Source: Luteitalea pratensis (lineage in GTDB: Bacteria > Acidobacteriota > Vicinamibacteria > Vicinamibacterales > Vicinamibacteraceae). Taken from it: DNA of 64,000 nucleotides. The stretch spans positions 3,817,001-3,881,000 of the forward strand of contig NZ_CP015136.1 of NCBI RefSeq assembly GCF_001618865.1. The letters are read 5' to 3'. The first letter of the stretch is position 1. Every line of letters starts with the position of its first letter. A model generated the notes under the pieces. That model had not been told where the DNA came from. It searched no databases and saw only the letters and a program-made list of their open reading frames with translations. Positions 34,776 through 46,285 of this stretch are shown in pieces. The position numbers were made by a program, and so were the translations under genes.

Positions 34776-37700
34776 ATGCCTCCGCTCGCCCGGACGCCGC
34801 GACCCGCTTCGCTCCTCTCGCTCGCCCTGACCACGGCGACATTGCTGGGGCTCGCTTGCCCGCCCGTTGCGGCGGCGACGTTGAAAGTCCGCTCGGATAC
34901 CCAGGAGATTGCCGCTGCCGATCGCATCGTCCGCGGCCGCGTCGAGTCCGTGCGCACGGAACGGCGGGCTGGCACCGGCGTGATCGAGACCGTCGCGCGG
35001 GTACGGGTGATCGATGACTACGCCGGCGGCGCGGATCCGGTCATGGAGATTCGCGAACTCGGCGGCACGGTGGGCGACACGACCCTCCATGTGGTCGGGG
35101 CGGCGCAGTTCCTGGTCGGCGACGACATCCTCGCACTTGTCGAGCGCACGGCGGGCGGCTGGCGCCCCTCGTCCATGAGTCGTTCCGTCTATGGCGTGCG
35201 CGGCACCGTCGCGGACGTCGAACTGGTGCAGCAGGAGGGCGGAGAGCCGGTCGTCGGCGCCGCCGGCCCGCGACGCCGTTCGCTGGCGGGTTTCGCCGCG
35301 ACGATCCGGTCGGTGCGGCGCCGCGGCCCCGTGCGCCTCTCGGCGCCGGGCGACATCCCCGCAGCGGCCAATCTCGAAAACGCCACGCCCGTCGTCGCCA
35401 GCTACAAGCTGCTCGGCAACATGCGCTGGCACGAGGCCGACAGCGGTGTGACGGTGCCCTGGTACCGCAACACCCTCACGGCATCACCACTTGACAGCGG
35501 CAACAGCGACGCGGAGATCCTCCAGGCGATGAGCGCCTGGACCAACCCGGCTGGCGCAACGATCTCGCTCGCGTATGCAGGCACGAGGACGGTCGCATCT
35601 TCGTCGCTCCTCGGCTGCGGTACGCCGCCCATCGCCGGTGGCGGACTCATCAGCTACGAGGACCCTGACGACGACATCACCACAAGCGGTGTGATCGCGG
35701 TCGGCGGCGCATGTTCGAGTGGCGTGACCCGGATAGTGAACGGCATCACGTTCTCGAAGATTACCTACGGTTTCGTGGTCTTCGCGACGAAGGCCGAGAT
35801 GCCGCAGCTGGGGCAGTCGCTGTTTCTCGCGCGCGTCATCGAGCACGAGGTCGGCCACGCCATCGGTCTGGGGCACACGCCGACCGACGGCTCGGTGACC
35901 AACGCCTCGAGCAACATCATGTATCCCTCGTGTTGCCAGGCCATCACGCCGGTCCCGCCGGCGCTGGGGCCGGACGACCTCGAGGGCCTGCAGGCCATCT
36001 ATCCGACCGACGCCGGCGGCGGTACGTGCACGTTTGACGTGACGCCGACAACGCAGTCCACGACCAGTGGCGGTGGCAGCTTGCCGCCGCTGACGGTCAA
36101 CACTGGCAGTGCGTGCACCTGGTCGATCAGCGGCAATCCGTCATGGCTGTCGGTCAATGGGCCGACGACGAGGACAGGAGCCGGCACGGTGTCGTTCGTG
36201 GCCGCCGCCAACGTGAGCGTGGCGCGAACGGCTGGACTGATTGTTGCGGGCAAGACGGTCACGGTACAGCAGGACGCGGCGCCGGTGACCGCGCCAGTCG
36301 ACACCGACAACGACGGCCTTCCCGACACCTGGGAGATCCAGGCTGGGCTCAACCCCAACGCCGCGTCTGGCAACGACGGGGGCTCGGGCGACCCTGACGG
36401 TGACGGACTCAGCAACCTGCAGGAGTACCAGCGTCGCCTGCACCCGGTCGGCCGGCTCCAGCGATACCTCGCCGAAGGCGTCCAGAACGACTTCTTCTCG
36501 ACGCGCATCGCCCTCGTCAATCCGAGTGCCACTACCCCGGCTCAGGTGCAGTTGCGGCTTGCGAGTCCTCCAGACTCCTCCGGCGTGGTCGTGACCCGCG
36601 AGCACTGGGTGACGATCGCCCCGAGCCGCCGCGTCACCGTTGACGCTGGCACCATCGCCGGTGTCGCCGGTTCCTTTGCGACTACGATCGAAGCCAACAC
36701 GCTCGTCGTCGCGGATCGGACAGTGACCTGGGATGGTTCGGGCTACGGCAGTCACGCCGAATCGGCGACCGAGGCGCCGCGCTCCACGTGGTACTTCGCC
36801 GAGGGCGCGACCATGGGCGGGTTCAACACGTTCTACCTGCTCCTGAATCCCGGCACCAACGCGGCCGACGTGACCGTGACGTATCTCCGCGCTGGTCGCC
36901 CACCCCGCACGAAGGACTACACGGTGCCACCGGGCGCGCGCCTGACGGTGTGGGTCGACATGGAGCGCTGGGACGACGGCGACTCGCTCGCGGCCGCAGA
37001 GGTGTCGGCCCGCATCGACGCCACCGCGCCGATCATCGCCGAACGGGCGATGTACCTCGATCGAAACGGGCAGGTGTTCACGGCCGGCCACGACAGCGTG
37101 GCGTTGCCGGCGCCGGCCGAACGCTGGCTGCTTGCCGAAGGCGCCACGGGACCCTTCTTCGATCTCTTCATCCTGCTCGCCAACCCGTCATCGCAAGCCG
37201 CCGATGTCCGCCTCCGCTTCCTGCTCGGCGACGGTACCGTGGTGGAGCATCGGGAGACGGTGCCGGCGCTGTCGCGCGGGACCGTGTGGGTGGACGCGCT
37301 GGGCCGCGATGCACAGTTGATTGCCGCCAATCCGGACTATGCGCGCCTGGCCGACACTGCCGTTTCGACCGACGTGGTCGTCGACAACGGCGTCGGCATT
37401 CTCGTCGAGCGGTCGATGTGGTGGCCTGGCGACTCGAGCACGTGGGCGGAGGCGCACAACAGTGGCGGCGTCACGGCCGCGGCCACGCGCTGGGCGCTGG
37501 CGGAGGGTGAAGTCGGCGGCGCACGCAACACCCGGACGTACGTGCTGGTGAGCAACCCGACGGCGAGTGCCGCCACCATCAACGTGACGATGCTGTCGGA
37601 GACGCAGGCCCCCGAGACGCAGACCTACACGGTCGGTCCGAACAGCCGCTTCAACCTTGCGATCGGCGATCCCGGGTACTTCCCGAGCGCGGTCGGCCGT

Positions 37701-37823
37701 CGCTTCGGGTTGCTGGTCGAGAGCACCGCCGTGCCCATCGTCGTCGAGCGGGCGATGTACAGCGACGCCGGCGGCGTGCGGTGGGCGGCGGGCACCAATG
37801 CGGTGGCGACACGGCTGCCTTAG
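34776..37823 (+). CDS. Secreted matrixin-type metalloprotease with BACON, calcium-binding and LAEG repeat modules
   Basis: The product has 1015 residues. After the signal region (ASLLSLALTTATLLGLACPP) comes a pro-region of about 170 residues. The M10-type catalytic domain contains RVIEHEVGHAIGLGHTPTD (the HExxHxxGxxH zinc motif) and the Met-turn NIMYPS. Next are a BACON-like domain (CTWSISGNPSWLSVNG), a thrombospondin-3-like calcium repeat (DTDNDGLPDTWEIQAGLNPN and DPDGDGLSNLQEY), and four modules related to those of the three SGNH paralogues (STWYFAEGATMGGFNTFYLL, ERWLLAEGATGPFFDLFILL, VERAMYSD). The ATG at 34776 is chosen because the signal peptide follows it. Confidence 0.88.
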   Translation: MPPLARTPRPASLLSLALTTATLLGLACPPVAAATLKVRSDTQEIAAADRIVRGRVESVRTERRAGTGVIETVARVRVIDDYAGGADPVMEIRELGGTVGDTTLHVVGAAQFLVGDDILALVERTAGGWRPSSMSRSVYGVRGTVADVELVQQEGGEPVVGAAGPRRRSLAGFAATIRSVRRRGPVRLSAPGDIPAAANLENATPVVASYKLLGNMRWHEADSGVTVPWYRNTLTASPLDSGNSDAEILQAMSAWTNPAGATISLAYAGTRTVASSSLLGCGTPPIAGGGLISYEDPDDDITTSGVIAVGGACSSGVTRIVNGITFSKITYGFVVFATKAEMPQLGQSLFLARVIEHEVGHAIGLGHTPTDGSVTNASSNIMYPSCCQAITPVPPALGPDDLEGLQAIYPTDAGGGTCTFDVTPTTQSTTSGGGSLPPLTVNTGSACTWSISGNPSWLSVNGPTTRTGAGTVSFVAAANVSVARTAGLIVAGKTVTVQQDAAPVTAPVDTDNDGLPDTWEIQAGLNPNAASGNDGGSGDPDGDGLSNLQEYQRRLHPVGRLQRYLAEGVQNDFFSTRIALVNPSATTPAQVQLRLASPPDSSGVVVTREHWVTIAPSRRVTVDAGTIAGVAGSFATTIEANTLVVADRTVTWDGSGYGSHAESATEAPRSTWYFAEGATMGGFNTFYLLLNPGTNAADVTVTYLRAGRPPRTKDYTVPPGARLTVWVDMERWDDGDSLAAAEVSARIDATAPIIAERAMYLDRNGQVFTAGHDSVALPAPAERWLLAEGATGPFFDLFILLANPSSQAADVRLRFLLGDGTVVEHRETVPALSRGTVWVDALGRDAQLIAANPDYARLADTAVSTDVVVDNGVGILVERSMWWPGDSSTWAEAHNSGGVTAAATRWALAEGEVGGARNTRTYVLVSNPTASAATINVTMLSETQAPETQTYTVGPNSRFNLAIGDPGYFPSAVGRRFGLLVESTAVPIVVERAMYSDAGGVRWAAGTNAVATRLP

Positions 37824-37898
37824 ACGAACGCTGAACGCTGAACGCCGAATGCCGAAACGCTGACAACAAAAGGGGAGTGCAGCGTTCGGCGTTGGTCA
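37824..37898. repeat. GAACGCT heptad array with inverted copy
   Basis: The protease TAG is followed by ACGAACGCTGAACGCTGAAC, GCCGAATGCC and GAAACGCTGAC. About 20 bp later comes the inverted form GCAGCGTTCGGCGTTGGTCA. The two could form a stem around ACAAAAGGGGAG. Confidence 0.85.
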
Positions 37899-37917
37899 GA
37901 GGCCGTGTCCGCCGGCT

Positions 37918-37990
37918 TTCGTAGCCGTCGACCTTTGTATCTTGAATAGACGCGCACGGTAGCCCGCTTGACCTCAGGTCGACGGGCAGC
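37918..37990. repeat. GTAGCC-GTCGACC palindromic elements
   Basis: CGTAGCCGTCGACCTTTGTA and, inverted, GGTAGCCCGCTTGACCTCAG then GTCGACGGG. The full form GTAGCCGTCGACCTTCAGGT-CGAC is seen at 38779 and 48971. The copy here follows the uridine kinase stop codon on the minus strand. Confidence 0.75.
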
Positions 37991-38002
37991 GCGGCGTCAT
38001 CG

Positions 38003-38638
38003 CTACCCCCGTGCGACCAGGCCGCGGGCCAGTGTCAGCAGCATCTCGATGGCGACGTCGTTGTGCCCGCCCCGCGGCACGATGATGTCGGCGTAGCGCT
38101 TGCTCGGCTCCACGAACTCGAGGTGCATCGGCTTCACCGAGCCGAGGTATTGATCGATCACCGACTGCACGGTGCGTCCGCGTTCGGTGATGTCGCGTTG
38201 CAGCCGGCGGATGAAGCGCGTGTCGTCGTCGGCATCCACGAACACCTTGACGTCCATCAACGCGCGCAGCGGCGCGTCGGCGAAGATCAGGATGCCCTCG
38301 ACGATGATCGCGGTGCGCGGCTGGACGGTGTCGAAGGTGTCGAGGCGGTTGTGGCGCGCGAAGTCGTACTGCGGCGCCTGGATCGGCTCGCCGGAACGGA
38401 GCGTCTTGACGTGCTGCACCAGCAGGTCGGTCTCGAGCGAGTCGGGATGGTCGTAGTTGAGCGCGGCGCGTTCCTCGAGGCGGAGGTCGCTGCGGTCGCG
38501 GTAGTAGCGATCGTGCTCGAGGACCGACACCTTGGCGTCGCCGAGGGAGGCCGTCAGCCTGCGCACGACTGTCGTCTTGCCCGATCCGGAACCTCCGGCG
38601 ATCCCGATGATGACCGGAGCCGTGCGCGCGTCGTTCAT
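38003..38638 (-). CDS. udk: Uridine kinase
   Basis: The 211-residue P-loop kinase has Walker A IGIAGGSGSGKTTVVRRL, the nucleoside-binding segments EHDRYYRDRSDL and NYDHPDSLETDLL, YDFARHNRLDTF, VEGILIFADAPLRALMDVKV (Walker B-like), and RFIRRLQRDITERGRTVQSV (lid). It phosphorylates uridine and cytidine in pyrimidine salvage. The ATG at 38638 starts just before the conserved P-loop strand; an in-frame ATG at 38656 is possible but adds nothing conserved. Confidence 0.95.
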   Translation of the reverse strand: MNDARTAPVIIGIAGGSGSGKTTVVRRLTASLGDAKVSVLEHDRYYRDRSDLRLEERAALNYDHPDSLETDLLVQHVKTLRSGEPIQAPQYDFARHNRLDTFDTVQPRTAIIVEGILIFADAPLRALMDVKVFVDADDDTRFIRRLQRDITERGRTVQSVIDQYLGSVKPMHLEFVEPSKRYADIIVPRGGHNDVAIEMLLTLARGLVARG

Positions 38639-38656
38639 GTGGAAATCGTAGCGCAC

Positions 38657-38909
38657 CGGGTCCGGCGTAGAGAGCCGGACTTACGCGTCGACCTGAAGGT
38701 CGGCGCCTACGAGACGCCGTTGGCGACCATCGGCGCTCGGCGCGCAGCATTCGACGTTCGTCAGTGAAAGCGTTCCCGTAGCCGTCGACCTTCAGGTCGA
38801 CCGGCAACCTTCAACGTTCGGCGCGGCCGCCAGGTGACAAGCAAGCGTCGAGCAAGCTCGACGCCTACGCCTCCTCATGGAGCCGTCAGCGTTCGACGTT
38901 CGACGTTCG
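38657..38909. repeat. Dense mixture of palindromic and heptad repeats
   Basis: No gene is seen in these 253 bp. They hold GTAGAGAGCCGGACTTACG, GCGTCGACCTGAAGGTCGGC then GCCTACG, the complete palindrome GTAGCCGTCGACCTTCAGGT-CGACC at 38779-38803, and GCGTCGAGCAAGCTCGACGC then CTACGCC. Next to the HDOD gene (minus strand) is TGACGAACGTCGAACGTCGA then ACGCTGAC, which begins at that gene's stop codon. Partial copies of the same heptads also occur at 38752 and 38812. Confidence 0.8.
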
Positions 38910-39779
38910 TCAGTGGAACCGTTCCTGCCCTGTGCGCATCCGCTCGGTGAGTTCCGAGCAGAACGTGTGCAGGTCGGCCGGCGAGAACGACAAGCGCACG
39001 AGAACGTCCCCTTCGATCGGGCCGTCGATCTCGGCGATGAGTGGGCCGAAGCCGGCCAGTTTGGCGATGCCGTTCGAGAGATGGACGACATCGCAGATGG
39101 TGCTCTGGGTCGCCGACGGGGTGTGGTGGTGCGAGATCGCCACCGCAAGGCGTTCGGGCAGGCCCCAGTGGCGGACGATGTAGCCACCGAGCTCGCCGTG
39201 GTCCATGCCGAGCACCTGGCGTTCGGCTTCGATGCGCGACAGCGCGCCGCTCGTCCAGGCCGTGCGCAGGGCAGACAGCGTGGCCTCGTCCATGGCTTCG
39301 TCCAGGACCACCTTGCCGACGTCGTGCAGCAGGGAAGCGGTGACGGTCTCGGGTGGAATCGGCGTGCGGGCACGCCTGGTGACGATCTCGGTCGCCAGGG
39401 CACTCGCCACCGCGTGCTGCCAGAGTCGACCAGGCTGGAGGTCGAAGGCGGGCAGCGGCCGCAGCAGCCTGGGCCGCACGCCCTCGGCGATGGCCAGTGA
39501 CAGCGCCGTGCCGACGCCGATGCGCATCAGCGCATCACGGACCGTGCTGACCGCCGGCAGGTGCGCCGTCCAGGCGGAGTTGGCAAAGCGCAGGACACGG
39601 GCCGTCAGGGCCAGATCCAGTCGCACGACTTCCTCGACATCGCGAAGCATCCACTCGGACTGGCAGAGGAGCGACACCAGCCGCGTGGCGGTGGCTGGGA
39701 GCGGCTCGAGGGCGTCGGCCTGCCGGAGCAGCCGTTCACGCGTGAGAGGGGAGGACGAGCGAGGGTCTGGGGCCACCAT
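38910..39779 (-). CDS. HDOD domain signalling protein
   Basis: The 289-residue protein consists of an HDOD domain, a variant of the HD phosphohydrolase fold used in signalling. Motifs include LEPLPATATRLVSLLCQSEW, LDLALTARVLRFANSAW, VRDALMRIGVGTALSLAIAE, LLHDVGKVVLDEAM and DHGELGGYIVRHWGLPERLA, ending in AISHHHTP. It has no attached response-regulator or GGDEF domain. Start is ATG at 39779. Its partners are unknown. Confidence 0.88.
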   Translation of the reverse strand: MVAPDPRSSSPLTRERLLRQADALEPLPATATRLVSLLCQSEWMLRDVEEVVRLDLALTARVLRFANSAWTAHLPAVSTVRDALMRIGVGTALSLAIAEGVRPRLLRPLPAFDLQPGRLWQHAVASALATEIVTRRARTPIPPETVTASLLHDVGKVVLDEAMDEATLSALRTAWTSGALSRIEAERQVLGMDHGELGGYIVRHWGLPERLAVAISHHHTPSATQSTICDVVHLSNGIAKLAGFGPLIAEIDGPIEGDVLVRLSFSPADLHTFCSELTERMRTGQERFH

Positions 39780-39827
39780 CGTACCAACCCTATCGGCCGG
39801 AAAGAGCCGGCGCTGCAGCGGATCCGC

Positions 39828-40465
39828 TCAGAAACTGGCGACGATGGCGGCGGCGGCGACCGTGTCGGCGCGTGTGAATCCGGGGACCGGTTCGTTGCGG
39901 TAATTGATCTCGTGCGACACCTTCAGCGCGAGCACCGCGTTGAGGCCGGCCTGCAAGGGCCGCGACGTGTGAGACACGCCAGTCACTTGTGCGATCGACG
40001 TCGGTCTTGAACGACGCGTCGTTGGAGATCGTGTTGCGCTTTGCAAACTCCCACTGGTGCCGAACTCCGGTGTCGAACGTCCTGAGATAGCGACCGCGCA
40101 CCACGCGTCGGTCCTCGCCGATGTAGCCGAAGCCGGAGTCGAACGAGAACCGCTGCGGCTGGCCCTGAAGGAGCAAAGCCGTGACGCCCGCGGCGCCGTC
40201 GAGGCTCTGGTCGATGCCGGCAAAGGTGTTGCGCAGGTAGGTGCCGCGCGCGAAGAGCTCGGCGCGGTCGCCGACCTTGCGAGCAGTTCGGACCTGGCTC
40301 GTCAACCGCTGGGCGCGAGTGGTGTTGTCGGTGCGCGTGTGCAGGAAGTGGGCGCGCGGCTCGAGGCGCCACTGTCCGGGGGAAAGGACTGCCTCTGCGC
40401 CGGTGCCGACGGTCGTGGTGTCAGCCGTACCGCCCGTGGAGGCATAAGAGAAGTGTCCGGGGACG
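39828..40465 (-). pseudogene. DUF481 outer-membrane protein, truncated and frameshifted
   Basis: Two overlapping minus-strand frames together give a DUF481 (YdiY-like) barrel. The upstream frame reads FSYASTGGTADTTTVGTGAE, then LRNTFAGIDQSLDGAAGVTA, and later FDTGVRHQWEFAKRNTISND up to TSDWRVSH. The downstream frame supplies the ending (VSHEINYRNEPVPGFTRADT, then VAAAAIVASF with the terminal Phe typical of outer-membrane barrels). The switch lies near 39970-39985 and can be repaired by one added base. No signal peptide is found and the barrel starts abruptly near 40465, so the 5' part is also lost. A sequencing error could explain the shift but not the missing start. Confidence 0.78.
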
Positions 40466-40693
40466 GGACGTCCGGCGGCGAAGTGGTGTACTTCGATAGC
40501 CGGGAGGCGGCCCGGCCGTCCCCAGCGCGTGCCCGCTGGCCCCCGCCTCTGCCCAATCGGCCGATGGAATTGCCAGCTCGGGGAATTCTCGCGCCTTATA
40601 TACAAAGCCTTCGTCATAATGCCGGCGCTGAAAGCTGACGTGTCCCCGGCCGGGATGACCGGTCGCGCCCAGAACACGATCCAGAGGACGAAG

Positions 40694-42778
<2,085 letters not shown>

Positions 42779-42876
42779 GAGAATTTCAGAATTTCAGGAA
42801 TTGCAGAATTTCATCAGGATCTCGGCGCTTCGAACGCTGGCGGTGCGGGTGAAATTATGAAATTCTGAAATTGTGA
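42779..42876. repeat. AGAATTTC-type repeat, inverted pair
   Basis: Directly after the radical SAM TAG come GAGAATTTCAGAATTTCAG, GAATTGCAGAATTTCATC, then about 35 bp of unique sequence, and then the inverted half GGTGAAATTATGAAATTCTG and AAATTGTGAA. The same type follows the dus stop codon at 2466, again on the coding strand of the gene it follows. Confidence 0.85.
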
Positions 42877-43787
42877 ACTTGGGCGATCCTCCACGGGCGC
42901 GACGAGCTTCGGCTCATCGCGCCCGTGTTGTTTCCGTCCTCCTTGCCTCCGTGTGGCTGGCCTCGGCCGGCGCCCAGGACCTGCCGGGGCTCGACGACGT
43001 GGTGGAGAGGGCGGGCGCGGCTGCGGTGCGCTTCGGCACCGGGTTGCGGGGTGTTGTCGCCCGTGAGCGCTACCTGCAGACCATCCGCCCCTGGCGGGGA
43101 AGTCCACCTGGAGAGCCGGCGGAGGCCCGGGCGATCGAGACACGCACGTTGCTCTCGTCGCTGCTGCTCGTGCACGACCCGGACACCCCGTGGCAACTCC
43201 ACCGCGACGTCGTCGCCGTCGACGATGTGCCCGTCGCCGATCGTGAGGATCGACTGACCGCGCTGTTCGCGTCGCCCGGAGCGGACCCCAAACGGCGGCT
43301 CCGCGAGATCACCGAGGAGAGCGCGCGGCACAACCTTGGCCACGTCACGCGCAACATCAACGTGCCGACGTTCCCGTTGCTGATCGTGCACCACGCCTAC
43401 CGGGAGCGATTCCGCTTCAGCGATCGCGGCCGCATGCGCGAGGACGGCGTCGACGTGCGCCTCGTGGCCTTTCGTGAGAAGGGACGGCCACGGGTCGTGC
43501 GCGGCGATCGTCTCAGGGATGTGGAACTGCGGGGACTGCTCGCCATCGACGAGGCGAGTGGCGAACTCGTACGCGCCGTGATCACGCCGCGAGCGGGCGA
43601 CCTGCGATCGCTGCTCCAGGTGTCGTTTGCGCACGTCGCCGAGTTGCCTGTGCGCGTGCCGGTGCGGCTCTGGGAGTGGTACTGGGTGCACGACGTGCCC
43701 GAACGCGACCGCTACGTCGAGGGCGAGGCCACATACGATGACTTCCGCCGGTACACCACCGCGGTCGGCGTGCCGGTGGTCAAGTAG
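42873..43787 (+). CDS. Secreted hypothetical protein
   Basis: The 304-residue product has an arginine-rich N terminus and a signal core (RVVSVLLASVWLASAGAQ). The rest is a soluble domain with LLVHDPDTPWQLHRDVVAVD, DDVPVADREDRLTALFASPG and ITEESARHNLGHVTRNINVP. Similar proteins are common in Acidobacteriota as secreted hypotheticals, and no function is known to me. The start is uncertain: GTG at 42873 or TTG at 42879 are the only starts before the signal peptide. A strong hairpin with a UUCG loop covers codons 7 to 19. Confidence 0.7.
   Translation: MNLGDPPRARRASAHRARVVSVLLASVWLASAGAQDLPGLDDVVERAGAAAVRFGTGLRGVVARERYLQTIRPWRGSPPGEPAEARAIETRTLLSSLLLVHDPDTPWQLHRDVVAVDDVPVADREDRLTALFASPGADPKRRLREITEESARHNLGHVTRNINVPTFPLLIVHHAYRERFRFSDRGRMREDGVDVRLVAFREKGRPRVVRGDRLRDVELRGLLAIDEASGELVRAVITPRAGDLRSLLQVSFAHVAELPVRVPVRLWEWYWVHDVPERDRYVEGEATYDDFRRYTTAVGVPVVK
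42892..42927 (+). terminator. Stable hairpin with UUCG tetraloop
   Basis: CACGGGCGCGACGAGC, loop TTCG, GCTCATCGCGCCCGTG: 15 of 16 bases pair, followed by TTGTTT. It may terminate the radical SAM transcript or control translation of the gene whose 5' end it covers. Confidence 0.55.
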
Positions 43788-44115
43788 GGTGCAAGTCTCA
43801 GGTCTCAAGTCTCAGGGCTCAGGGCTCGACGGCTATGAGTTCAAGCGGCCGGCCTGGACAGCCGGCCCTGACTGCGCCGGGCCGAGGAGGTAGGGCCCGA
43901 TCGTGGTGCGGTACCCGGCACCCGGTACCCGGTACCCGGATGATCGGTAGCCGGTAGCGCCGTGTCCGATGCCCGGTGCCCGGATTACGAAGCCAGGAAC
44001 ACCGCGCCCGGCGACCCTATGTCATGCCGGTGCCCTTGACCGCGGCCGGCGGCGGACGCACGATTAGCCCACAGAAACCCGGCGCGCTGTCTCTGCCCGG
44101 GAGGAGAACACAGAC
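43788..44115. repeat. 328-bp spacer filled with three repeat types
   Basis: No gene is seen. The TAG of the preceding gene is followed by GTCTCAG heptads (43794-43832: GTCTCAGGTCTCAAGTCTCA and GGGCTCAGGGCTC). A GGCCGGCCTGGACAGCCGGC palindrome with a TAGGGCCC end follows (43849-43900). GGTACCC heptads come next (43911-43938: GGTACCCGGCACCCGGTACC then CGGTACCCGG), then degenerate GGTAGCCGGTAGC and GATGCCCGGTGCCCGG. The last 120 bp before the peroxiredoxin show only the ribosome site GGGAGGAG. Confidence 0.8.
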
Positions 44116-44784
<669 letters not shown>

Positions 44785-45145
44785 CGGCCCACATCCTCCA
44801 CGCCCGTCCGCCTCGCGCGGACGGGCCTACGCCTCGGATCCCGCGCGCGTTCGGGTCCCACTCGAGCGATGGCTGCGCGCCTTGCGGCTGCTCCTGCTGC
44901 GTAACGTCTGCGTCACACATGCGACGGGGGCGCGGCCTGCGCCGGCCCCAGGGCGCCATCGAGTCGAAATCTACTGCCCGTCGGTGGCCGGCACGCGCGC
45001 TCCGAGTCCGGCCACGACACGAAAGAGGCGACATCTCCCGCAGCGTCGATGTGGGAAGTGAGGCCTTACCCTTTACACGCAGCCGACTTCACTTGACGGC
45101 GCGACGGAACGGGCCAGCCTATCGGGGCCAGCAGGAGGACGACCG
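44785..45145. other. 361-bp spacer without a recognised gene
   Basis: Apart from the hairpin at 44802-44826, nothing is recognised except AGGAGGACGACC just before the next start (45130-45141), a ribosome-binding site. Base composition is like the coding surroundings, so a small unrecognised gene cannot be excluded. Confidence 0.5.
44802..44826 (+). terminator. Hairpin after the peroxiredoxin gene
   Basis: GCCCGTCCGC, loop CTCGC, GCGGACGGGC: a perfect 10-bp GC stem 17 bp after the stop codon. It lacks a T-run and is followed by CTACG, so it may equally be a member of the palindrome families seen elsewhere. Confidence 0.5.
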
Positions 45146-46213
45146 ATGAAGTCGAAAGATACGCGGCTCAGTGAGACGGTGACATTCATTCGCAATTGTC
45201 TGGCCCTCGATGCCGGGCAACGGACGCGGGCCGCGGATCAGGCCGACAGCTACATCGACTCGCTCGGAGGGCAGTCGGCGGCGTTGTCCACTTCGCTGCA
45301 CATTGGTGACAGCGGTCCCGATCTCAATCAGCATCGGGCGTACCGGCGCGCCTATGTACTGCTGTACAAGGCGATTGCCCATGGGCACCAGATGGCGCTG
45401 ACGGGCCTTCCGCAGGGTGTCATCACCATCGCGGGACCGACTGCCGTGGCGAATCTGCCAGCCGTGGTGAGGTTTGCCGCCATTCTGCGCTGCCGGGAGA
45501 CGATGGCCAACTACATGATGCTGCAGGACCTGCAGCAGCTGCTCAACAGCCCGCTGCAGTTCCTGCAACACAACAAGTTGATGGTGTCGGGGAGCCCGCG
45601 TCGGGACGTCGGCCAGGGCGACCGCAACGTCATGCCGTTCTACCTGAGCTACGACCTGAACAACGAACGGTACGACCTGACCCCGGATCCACAGCCCGGC
45701 TGCGCGCCGGTGATGGCCGACAGCGTGGTGGCGCGCTGGTGGACGGACATCCCGGGGGGCCATGTCGCGGGGAATCTGGCGGGAGGCAATTTCAGTCAGC
45801 TGGAGGGCATCGAGCTCACGTCGCAACTGATGGTGACGACCCAGTTCACGGGGTGTGCCTTCGCGATGAAGAACCACAACGCACATACGTATTGCGCGCA
45901 CACGACGCCGAAACCGCCCCACGATTTCGCGGGTCAGGCGAGGGCCATGACCGGCAATCAGCTCGCGCAGGACATCCATTCGGTGAACGGAGTCGCGGGC
46001 GATTTTCAGAACGCAGCCGGGGGCCCGGCCCTCGCCATTTATGGCGCTGGATGGAGCGTCGGCACGATTGGCGGCGTGTCCTATCCGATGGGCCTGGGCG
46101 GCGGAGGGAACTACATGACGATCATCGGTACTCCCGCCGGTGGCGGGATTTATCACATCTTCTCGCAGATCACGCAGAACCGGGCGATTACGAGTGCGCA
46201 GCGCATCTTCTAG
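45146..46213 (+). CDS. Unrecognised protein with CNF1-like Cys/His spacing
   Basis: The 355-residue protein has no signal peptide and no family I can name with confidence. The N-terminal 150 residues are helical (LSETVTFIRNCLALDAGQRT, RETMANYMMLQDLQQLLNSP). The C-terminal half is beta-rich and holds TTQFTGCAFAMKNHNAHTYC followed by AHTTPKPP. Cys237 and His252 are 15 residues apart, the same spacing as the catalytic Cys866/His881 of the toxin deamidase CNF1. Later GGVSYPMGLGGGGNYMTIIG and GGIYHIFSQIT look like core strands. A deamidase- or protease-type effector is possible but unproven. It stands alone, with a clear AGGAGG ribosome site. Confidence 0.6.
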   Translation: MKSKDTRLSETVTFIRNCLALDAGQRTRAADQADSYIDSLGGQSAALSTSLHIGDSGPDLNQHRAYRRAYVLLYKAIAHGHQMALTGLPQGVITIAGPTAVANLPAVVRFAAILRCRETMANYMMLQDLQQLLNSPLQFLQHNKLMVSGSPRRDVGQGDRNVMPFYLSYDLNNERYDLTPDPQPGCAPVMADSVVARWWTDIPGGHVAGNLAGGNFSQLEGIELTSQLMVTTQFTGCAFAMKNHNAHTYCAHTTPKPPHDFAGQARAMTGNQLAQDIHSVNGVAGDFQNAAGGPALAIYGAGWSVGTIGGVSYPMGLGGGGNYMTIIGTPAGGGIYHIFSQITQNRAITSAQRIF

Positions 46214-46285
46214 GAGGGCCTGAGCCGGCCGCTCGATCACGGGCGCAGGCCACGTGATGTGATCGGAGCCGTCGCCGACCTGCTA

